A stretch of DNA of 8,112 bases, from assembly GCA_021790615.1 (NCBI GenBank), contig JAJYGW010000281.1:1-8112 (forward strand). Reading direction: 5' to 3'. The notes under the pieces were generated by a model. The model was not told the origin of the DNA, ran no database searches, and saw only the letters and a program-made list of their open reading frames with translations. A program made the translations under genes and the position numbers. This stretch comes from Actinomycetes bacterium (GTDB taxonomy: Bacteria > Actinomycetota > Acidimicrobiia > Acidimicrobiales > JAKAOS01). Shown here piece by piece: positions 1 to 4,960 of this stretch (its first letter is position 1; each line of letters begins with the position of its first letter).

Positions 1-853
1 GCCCGGCGGGCGCGACCGCCGAGCCGAGGATGCGACGCGCCTGGAGGGGACCTGCACCGCCGAACAGGACGGGCGGCTCCTCGAGGAGCACCCCCTCCGG
101 TCGGCTGGGGTCGAACAACGGGGCGTCGGACGCGATCCTGCCCCGGACGAGACAGAGCGGCTGCAGGTGCACCTGCGGCGGTCCATCCGCCACTCCCGGC
201 GGAGGTCCCGGCGCGGGAACCGGCGGAGGTCCCGGCGCAGGGGCCTGCGTTGGCCCCCGCTCCTCCGGGTCGTCTCCTGCCCCGAGACGGGGCCCTGCAC
301 CAGCCTCGCGGTCGGCCGTCAACCCCTCGGGCGCTTCGCCCTCCGGACGGAGTGCCGGTGCCGCCTCCGCTCCGGCGCCTGCTTCCGCACCGGACGGGGA
401 GGGATCCGCTCCCTCCAGCTCGAGCCCGAGGAAGCTCCCCCAACGGCGAAACCGACCCCCCTCGCCAGACGCTCCGCGCTCCCGCTCCTCACGCCCCCCG
501 CTCCCCCTGGGGTGACGCCGATGTGCTGTGCGTCTGGACGTCTCCTGCACACGGGCCCTCTCCTCCAACCCGTCGCGGAGATCCTCCACGTCCACCGCCG
601 CCGTGACGTCGTGCCACTCGGGATCGGTGAGGTCGGCAACCGAGGGATCCACCACGGCAGCCGGCCACGAGGCGCGCACGAAGGCGCCGGAGGCGAGGTC
701 CACCGCAACGCAGCCCCCGTCACCCGCCGCCAGCACGAGCAGCTCGAGCTCGGCACCCGGGCGGGTCTCCCGGAGGGCGAGCTGGCGCCCGCGACCGTGG
801 CGCTGGAGGCGCTCCGCCGGGGAGCGGCCAGCCGACGGGCTCGCGTCGATCAC
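1..853 (-). CDS. Hypothetical protein, GTG start, two-part protein with disordered linker (3' end outside window)
   Basis: I do not recognise the family. The frame is open from a GTG at 853-851 to the left edge, giving 284 residues without a stop. The GTG is chosen because a GGAGG lies 7 bases upstream (865-861) and because it overlaps the stop of a mini-ORF (GTGA). Residues about 18-105 look folded: hydrophobic strands such as AELELLVLAAG (34-44) and CVAVDLASGAFVRASW (48-63), then an acidic helix-like stretch (88-104). Residues about 106-225 are low complexity, first Arg/Glu/Gly-rich, then Ala/Pro/Glu-rich, with a doubled APGPPP motif (206-211, 214-219). From about 228 order appears to return, with LQPLCLVRGRI (230-240) and a stretch containing LFDPSRPEGVLLEEPPVLF (246-264). 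Rare-looking codons rise in the linker, which fits relaxed constraint. No signal peptide or membrane segment is seen. It follows the DUF255 gene and is probably co-translated with it. The coding call is fairly firm; the function is unknown. Confidence 0.75.
   Translation of the reverse strand, partial: MIDASPSAGRSPAERLQRHGRGRQLALRETRPGAELELLVLAAGDGGCVAVDLASGAFVRASWPAAVVDPSVADLTDPEWHDVTAAVDVEDLRDGLEERARVQETSRRTAHRRHPRGSGGREERERGASGEGGRFRRWGSFLGLELEGADPSPSGAEAGAGAEAAPALRPEGEAPEGLTADREAGAGPRLGAGDDPEERGPTQAPAPGPPPVPAPGPPPGVADGPPQVHLQPLCLVRGRIASDAPLFDPSRPEGVLLEEPPVLFGGAGPLQARRILGSAVAPAG
197..238 (-). repeat. Two 18-base direct repeats encoding the APGPPP motif
   Basis: The plus-strand unit CGGCGGAGGTCCCGGCGC is present identically at 197-214 and 221-238, a period of 24 bases. 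On the minus strand it encodes Ala-Pro-Gly-Pro-Pro-Pro twice, separated by Val-Pro, within the proline-rich linker of the hypothetical protein. The period is a multiple of three, so gain or loss of a unit would keep the frame. Most likely it is a small linker duplication. Confidence 0.7.
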
Positions 854-882
854 CGCCGTCCCTCCGTCCCCGAGTCGATCAT
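850..882 (-). CDS. Possible 10-codon coupling mini-ORF between the DUF255 gene and the downstream gene
   Basis: ATG at 882-880 overlaps the TGA of the DUF255 gene (881-879) as ATGA. The frame reads MIDSGTEGRR and stops with a TGA at 852-850, which itself overlaps the GTG of the next gene as GTGA. The mini-ORF contains the GGAGG that serves the next gene. It may act only as a stepping stone for reinitiating ribosomes; the peptide itself resembles nothing I know. It could also be chance, since ATGA and GTGA are common in GC-rich genomes and the GTG has its own good ribosome binding site. Confidence 0.3.
   Translation of the reverse strand: MIDSGTEGRR
861..865 (-). promoter_or_regulatory. Ribosome binding site for the GTG-start hypothetical gene
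   Basis: The minus strand reads GGAGG, then GACGGCG, then GTG. This is a full Shine-Dalgarno core at 7-base spacing. It is the clearest such site in the window and it decides the start at 853. The other coupled genes have only weak sites. Confidence 0.7.
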
Positions 883-3137
883 CGCCGGACCCCCCCGATC
901 GCATCGAGCTGGGTCCCGAGCTCGTCGGCGCGCTCGGCCGGGAGCCCGCACGCGTAGCCCCTGCAGACATAGGCGCGCCCCGTCTGGCGCCCCGCCCAGA
1001 GCGGGGAGTCGTACGGGTCGCCCCAGGCCAGGACGGCACCCGGCAGGAAGCGCCGTCCGACCTCGGCCACGAGGTCGGGTGCGACCCCCGGGACGACGAC
1101 CTCGGAGGGGGTGGCGCAGGTGGCATGGAGCGCAACGAGCGCCCAGCCGGCCCCGAGCGGCGCGGCGCGCATCCAGTCGGCGAGCATCGCAAGGATCCGC
1201 TCCCCCTTGGCCACCAGCTCCTCGTCCCCGAGGAGCCGCCCGAGTCGCCAGAGGGCGAAGGCCGCCGTGGCGTTGGCAGAGGGGATCGCACCGTCGAACA
1301 CGTCCTTCATGCGCACCGCGAGCGGTGGCGCGTCGCGACCGACGGTGTCGAAGCCTCCGTCCTCGGTGTCCCAGAAAAGCCGGACCAGCTCGGCTGCGGC
1401 CGTGTGGGCCTCGTCGGTCCAAATGGCCCGCCCACTTGCCTCGCCGAGCCGGGTGAAGGCGTCCACGAGCCAGGCGTAGTCCGCCGCGACGGCCAGCTGA
1501 CCGGCCCGTCCCTGTCGGTAGGAGCGCAGCCAACGGCCGTCGGCGCGCCGGAGCGCGCCGAGGAGGAACGTCCCGATGCGCTCCGCAGCGGCGAGCCAAC
1601 GCGACGACCCGGTCGCAAGCGCCGCCTCCGCGAGGACGCCGGCGGCCATTGCGTTCCACTCGGTGAGCACCTTGTCGTCGCGGCCGGGGCGCGCACGGCG
1701 CAGGCGAGCGGCGGCCAGCCGGGCGCGCGCCGCCTCGATATCCGCCGGCAGCTCCCCTCGCGAGAGCCGGAGCGTATCGACGGCTGCCGCGCCCCCGGGT
1801 GGCGGCCATGGCCGGTGGAGGATCGAGCGGCCAGCGAAGTTGCCGCGGTCGGTCACGCCCCACCACTCGCACGCAAGGCCGGCGAGCTCGGGGCCGAGCA
1901 CCCCCTCGACCTCGGCGGGCGTCCAGACGTAGTACCGCCCCTCACCCTCGGGCGAGTCGGCGTCCTCCGAGGAGTGCAGCCCCCCCGCCGGATCGCCGAG
2001 CTCGTCACAGAGGTACTCGAGGGTCTCCTCTGCGAGGCCGAGCCAGGTCGCTCGTCCCGTGGCCTGCCAGGCGTGCAGGTATGCCCGCGCCAGACCAGCC
2101 TGGTCGTAGGCCATCTTCTCGAAGTGCGGCACCAGCCAGGCGGCATCGGTGGCGTAGCGTGCGAAGCCGCCCCCCAGATGGTCGCGGATGCCCCCTGCGG
2201 CCATCGCCCCGAGGGCGCTCTCCAGGATCTCCACGGCGAGGCCCGGATCGACACCGCCGACCGGAGCGACGCCGAGGCGTGCGAGGAGGTCGAGGACGGC
2301 AGGCTGGGGGAACTTCGGTGCTCGGCCGAAGCCGCCGCGGGCACGGTCCCACTCCCGGACGAGGGCAGCGAAGGCTTGCGCGAGGACCGCCGGACCGTCC
2401 ACCCCCTCGAGCGGCGCTACGCCAGAGCTTGCCGTGGGGCCCAGCCGAGCGTCGCTCACGGCGCTCCCGCCCGCATCGGCACCTTCGCGCGGGGCCCTCG
2501 GAGCGACCGTCCCCACCGCCCCGCCACGCGCCGGCAGCCGGGTGCGCTGGCGGACTGCCGCGAGGAGGGAGTCCGCGTCGGCGAGCACCGCCGCCCGGCG
2601 CTCCCGCCAGGCCGCCGAGACGGCGGCGAGCAAGCCGGGAAAACCGGGCAGGCCGTGGCGGGCCTCGGGAGGGAAGTAGGTCCCCCCGAAGAAGGGCCGG
2701 CCGTCCGGCGTCAGGAAGACGGTCATCGGCCATCCCCCTTGGCCGGTGAGCGCCTGGACCGCCTCCATGTAGAGCGCGTCGACGTCCGGGCGCTCCTCGC
2801 GGTCCACCTTGATCGGGACGAAGGAGTCGTTCAGCACCGCCGCCACATCGGGGTCCTCGAAGGACTCGTGCGCCATGACGTGGCACCAGTGGCACGCGGC
2901 GTAGCCGACCGAGAGGAGGATGGGGACGTCCCGCCGTGCGGCCTCGGCGAGGGCCTCGGGACCCCACTCCCACCAGTCCACGGGGTTCCCGGCGTGTTGG
3001 AGCAGGTAGGGGCTCGAGGAGCCTGCGAGCCGGTTCTGCCGCCGCGACCCGCCGCCCACGCCACTCGAGCCACTTCGATCGCCCGCGCCGCCTGGGCCGC
3101 CCACGGCACCAGCCGCGCCGCTCGTGTCACTGCTCAT
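879..3137 (-). CDS. DUF255 / YyaL / SPATA20-family thioredoxin-domain protein
   Basis: This is a 752-residue protein of the family that includes B. subtilis YyaL and human SPATA20 (Pfam Thioredox_DsbH plus an alpha/alpha-toroid body). Its biochemical role is not established. After a Gly/Ser-rich tail (1-34), the thioredoxin-like domain spans about 35-195: SSPYLLQHAGNPVDWWEWG (41-59), CHWC (82-85), then VDREERPDVD (111-120), GGWPMTVFLTPDGRPFFGG (134-152) and TYFPP (153-157). The C-terminal body carries family motifs GGFGRAPKFPQP (268-279), WLVPHFEKMAYDQA (334-347), SSEDADSPEGEG (389-400), DDKVLTEWNAM (487-497) and DGAIPSANA (615-623), and a late pair of cysteines (725, 730). Length is somewhat above the roughly 690 residues of YyaL, owing to the N-terminal tail and a low-complexity insert at about 201-247. 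The ATG at 3137 overlaps the patatin stop (ATGA) with only a weak Shine-Dalgarno, suggesting coupled translation. No signal peptide is seen, so it is probably cytoplasmic. Family assignment is sure; function is open, and the barrel resembles sugar-epimerase folds only by general family knowledge. Confidence 0.95.
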   Translation of the reverse strand: MSSDTSGAAGAVGGPGGAGDRSGSSGVGGGSRRQNRLAGSSSPYLLQHAGNPVDWWEWGPEALAEAARRDVPILLSVGYAACHWCHVMAHESFEDPDVAAVLNDSFVPIKVDREERPDVDALYMEAVQALTGQGGWPMTVFLTPDGRPFFGGTYFPPEARHGLPGFPGLLAAVSAAWRERRAAVLADADSLLAAVRQRTRLPARGGAVGTVAPRAPREGADAGGSAVSDARLGPTASSGVAPLEGVDGPAVLAQAFAALVREWDRARGGFGRAPKFPQPAVLDLLARLGVAPVGGVDPGLAVEILESALGAMAAGGIRDHLGGGFARYATDAAWLVPHFEKMAYDQAGLARAYLHAWQATGRATWLGLAEETLEYLCDELGDPAGGLHSSEDADSPEGEGRYYVWTPAEVEGVLGPELAGLACEWWGVTDRGNFAGRSILHRPWPPPGGAAAVDTLRLSRGELPADIEAARARLAAARLRRARPGRDDKVLTEWNAMAAGVLAEAALATGSSRWLAAAERIGTFLLGALRRADGRWLRSYRQGRAGQLAVAADYAWLVDAFTRLGEASGRAIWTDEAHTAAAELVRLFWDTEDGGFDTVGRDAPPLAVRMKDVFDGAIPSANATAAFALWRLGRLLGDEELVAKGERILAMLADWMRAAPLGAGWALVALHATCATPSEVVVPGVAPDLVAEVGRRFLPGAVLAWGDPYDSPLWAGRQTGRAYVCRGYACGLPAERADELGTQLDAIGGVRR

Positions 3138-4075
3138 GCCACGGCCAACCCGGCGTCCAGGGACGCGACCGCCCGCTCGTAGGCCACACGCGCAACGGCG
3201 TCGAGACCGTCGTTCCGCATCAGGCGGAAGCCCTGGACCCGCACCTCGTCGGCCGAGGGCAGGAAGCGCAACACCCGGATCCCCGAACGCTCGACGCGCG
3301 CCGCCTCGCGGGCGAGGCCGAGCGTGGGAAGACGGCGAGCGATCCGGTCCGCTGGCGCCGGTGGGTCTGCCGGGTCGTAGGCCATCGGTGCAACCACCAC
3401 CACGAGCTCGACCGGCTCCGCCGCCACGAGATCGAGGTTGGTCGTCGAATGCGTCCCGCCGTCCACCAGCACCTGCCGGCCGACCCGGACCGGTGGATAG
3501 AGACCGGGAACCGCGCAGGACGCGCGCACGGCCTGGGCGAGCCCTGCGCGAGCCTCTTCCCCCTCACGCCCGAGCACCACGCGCCGACCGGAGAAGATGT
3601 CCACGCCGCAGAGCCAGAGCGGCGCGTCCGGCCAGGCGTCGGGAAGGTCCGTCTCGAGGCGGAACCGGCTCGCCCCGAAGGTGAGCAGCCCCGCCGGGAA
3701 GGCCTGCCCGAGGACGGCCGGGACGGGCGGGATGGGCACCCGCACAGCGCTTCGCGCGAGGACGAACGCCGAGCCGGTGAGGCGCCGGACGAAGCCGAGC
3801 GGGCTGCGGTAGGAGGGTTCGGGGATGGAGCCCGTCTGTGTGACGAGCCCCCAGAGGGTTTCGGGGCTGTGACCCGTTCGGAGGTAGGCAGCGACAACGC
3901 TGCCCGCGGAGGTCCCGACCAGGAGCCGGGAAGCCGAGACGTCGAGCCCGCCCACCTCACCGAGGGCCCGGAGGACCCCGATCTCGCTGGCGATCCCGAC
4001 CAGCCCTCCCGCCCCGAGCACCACGGCGACCCGCTCCGGGGGGGGAACGGAGCCCCGCGCCGTCTGGACGGTCAC
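3134..4075 (-). CDS. Patatin-like phospholipase family protein (serine acylhydrolase)
   Basis: Predicted lipid acyl hydrolase of 313 residues, using the Ser-Asp catalytic dyad of the patatin family. The nucleophile motif is GTSAG (54-58, Ser56), and the second dyad residue lies in DGG (205-207, Asp205), followed by THSTTNLDL. The glycine-rich oxyanion loop near the N-terminus is GAGGLVG (21-27) rather than the classical GGGxRG, so the usual arginine is absent. Other patatin features are EIGVLRAL (31-38) after the loop and RASCAVPGLYPPV (184-196) before the Asp. The start is the GTG at 4075, which overlaps the upstream stop (GTGA) and precedes the first motif by about 15 residues; the same frame stays open much further upstream, but those parts only shadow the neighbouring gene. 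No signal peptide or clear membrane helix is seen, so it probably acts in the cytoplasm or at the inner membrane face. The substrate cannot be read from the sequence. It ends in an ATGA overlap with the DUF255 gene. Confidence 0.92.
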   Translation of the reverse strand: MTVQTARGSVPPPERVAVVLGAGGLVGIASEIGVLRALGEVGGLDVSASRLLVGTSAGSVVAAYLRTGHSPETLWGLVTQTGSIPEPSYRSPLGFVRRLTGSAFVLARSAVRVPIPPVPAVLGQAFPAGLLTFGASRFRLETDLPDAWPDAPLWLCGVDIFSGRRVVLGREGEEARAGLAQAVRASCAVPGLYPPVRVGRQVLVDGGTHSTTNLDLVAAEPVELVVVVAPMAYDPADPPAPADRIARRLPTLGLAREAARVERSGIRVLRFLPSADEVRVQGFRLMRNDGLDAVARVAYERAVASLDAGLAVA

Positions 4076-4749
4076 CCGGGCAGCTTGCCTGCAGCCAGGT
4101 CCTCGGCCATCGCCCACCCGAACGCCACCAGGCAGTCTCCCCGTGCGGCGTCGACGCCTGCGAAGAGCGAGCCGAGCTCGGGATCCGGCGACCACGCCGC
4201 GCTTCCCGCCGGAAGGTCGAGGGCCGGCGGGGGCGACCCCGTACCGGCGAGGACGAAGCTCCGGTCGTCGATGCGCCCCTCGGCCCCGAATCGCTTCGCG
4301 AGCCGCCGCCCCCAGGCACGCTCCTCCCCAGTCGCCCGGTGGTCGGGTCGGGGGATCACGTCCTGCAAGCCGGCGAAGACCTGGAAGCCGACCGGCTGGA
4401 GGAGCCTGGTCCCGAGCAGCACGTCCTCGTCGGGGAACGCGAGCAGCGCCCTGCGGTACTCCTCGGCCAGCAGGGCCGCGAGCACCTGGTCCTGGGCGGG
4501 GCCTGCGGCGATCGACGCCAGGCCGACCAGGACGGCGGGAGTACCGCCGATGCGCTCGAGCGTCACGAAGGCAAAGCCCACGAGCCGGTCGCCGTCGCGT
4601 GCCTGGGTGTTGAGCACCCACTCCTCGACCTGCTTGGAAACCAGGCCTACATCCAGGCCGGACTCGCCGGCCGCGCAGAGGTCGGCCATCTCTGCGACCT
4701 CGGCATCACTGAGCGCCGTCGTGTCCTTGGTCGTCACCTCGATCGCCAT
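4072..4749 (-). CDS. Hypothetical protein, possibly GNAT-acetyltransferase-like
   Basis: A 225-residue protein that I cannot assign firmly. The start is the ATG at 4749; no in-frame start lies close upstream, and the nearest Shine-Dalgarno-like GGAGG (4770-4766) is 16 bases away, longer than usual. The layout loosely suggests a GNAT fold: an N-terminal helix (LSDAEVAEMADLCAAG, 13-28), a strand RLVGFAFVTLER (55-66), a strand AVLVGLASIA (72-81), a helix QDQVLAALLAEEYRRALLAF (86-105), then LLQPVGFQVFAGLQDVIPR (116-134), reminiscent of the late GNAT region. A classical acetyl-CoA pyrophosphate loop (Q/RxxGxG/A) is not visible, so activity is doubtful. The C-terminal 55 residues are Pro/Ala/Gly-rich, ending with CLVAFGWAMAEDLAAG (206-221). 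No signal peptide or membrane helix is seen. It is first in the coupled operon, and its TGA overlaps the patatin GTG. Strong GC3 bias and the tight overlap support it being real. Confidence 0.8.
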   Translation of the reverse strand: MAIEVTTKDTTALSDAEVAEMADLCAAGESGLDVGLVSKQVEEWVLNTQARDGDRLVGFAFVTLERIGGTPAVLVGLASIAAGPAQDQVLAALLAEEYRRALLAFPDEDVLLGTRLLQPVGFQVFAGLQDVIPRPDHRATGEERAWGRRLAKRFGAEGRIDDRSFVLAGTGSPPPALDLPAGSAAWSPDPELGSLFAGVDAARGDCLVAFGWAMAEDLAAGKLPG

Positions 4750-4763
4750 CGCGCTTCGCCCAC

Positions 4764-4791
4764 TCCCTCCGAGAAACCTCCCACCAGGTTA
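4764..4791 (-). promoter_or_regulatory. Weak promoter -10 candidate and distant Shine-Dalgarno for the operon
   Basis: On the minus strand TAACCT at 4791-4786 fits a TAnnnT -10 element about 36 bases before the ATG at 4749. The sequence 17-18 bases further upstream (around TGGATG) is only a poor -35 match. GGAGGGAG follows at 4770-4763, ahead of the ATG by an unusually long gap. Being the only non-coding stretch upstream of the operon, this gap is the logical promoter site, but the motif evidence is weak. Confidence 0.25.
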
Positions 4792-4827
4792 CGGGACGGG
4801 AGCTTCTTCCATCCAGATGCGCAGGTC

Positions 4828-4846
4828 AAAAGGGCCGGCGAGGCCC
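4828..4846 (-). terminator. Possible intrinsic terminator of dnaE
   Basis: The minus strand reads GGGCC, loop TCGCC, GGCCC, then TTTT. This is a 5-base-pair all-GC stem with a 5-base loop and four Ts, beginning about 98 bases after the dnaE stop and ahead of the next gene. The stem and U-tract are short, so termination may be partial, with some readthrough into the operon. In this T-poor genome a TTTT directly after a GC stem is notable. Confidence 0.45.
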
Positions 4847-4960
4847 GCTACGGCGACGAGACCGCAGCCTGGGCCACCCTCGCGTCCACAGCCTGGCGGC
4901 GACGGCTGTTGCCCGGCACGGCGACGAGGCCGCAGCCCTGCCGGCTACGAGACCGCAGCC
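4843..4960. repeat. Degenerate direct repeats copying the dnaE 3' end
   Basis: Three related copies are seen. Copy A at 4843-4869 and copy B at 4911-4937 match at 24 of 27 positions, 68 bases apart. Copy C at 4944-4960 spans the last codons and stop of dnaE, and is identical to copy A (4847-4869) except that it lacks the six bases GGCGAC. Read on the minus strand, copy C encodes AAVS then TAG, while copy A would read AAVSSP then TAG, though not in the dnaE frame. The simplest reading is local duplication of the dnaE tail followed by decay. Possible roles in 3' RNA structure cannot be judged. Confidence 0.7.

Noticed and set aside
319..756. 145-codon minus-strand frame near the left edge
   Set aside because: Begins with an implausible Ser/Cys/Arg-rich stretch, while the GTG frame is longer, has a strong ribosome binding site and good codon bias at its N-terminus. 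It is kept only as a caution about codon bias in the linker.
850..1872. 340-codon minus-strand frame overlapping the DUF255 gene
   Set aside because: Out-of-frame shadow with Arg/Ala-rich composition. Only its last ten codons are of interest, as the junction mini-ORF.
528..3182. 884-codon plus-strand open frame
   Set aside because: Antisense shadow of the DUF255 gene and the left-edge gene; Arg/Pro/Gly-rich, without domains. Long antisense frames are expected at this G+C.
4076..4621. Upstream extension of the patatin frame to an earlier start
   Set aside because: The extension overlaps the 225-residue gene completely and has shadow-like Arg/Gly-rich composition; the GTG at 4075 overlapping the stop is better.
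4824..4829. TTGACC on the minus strand as a -35 box
   Set aside because: No TAnnnT element lies 16-19 bases downstream; the TAACCT is about 32 bases away. Its Ts also belong to the proposed terminator.
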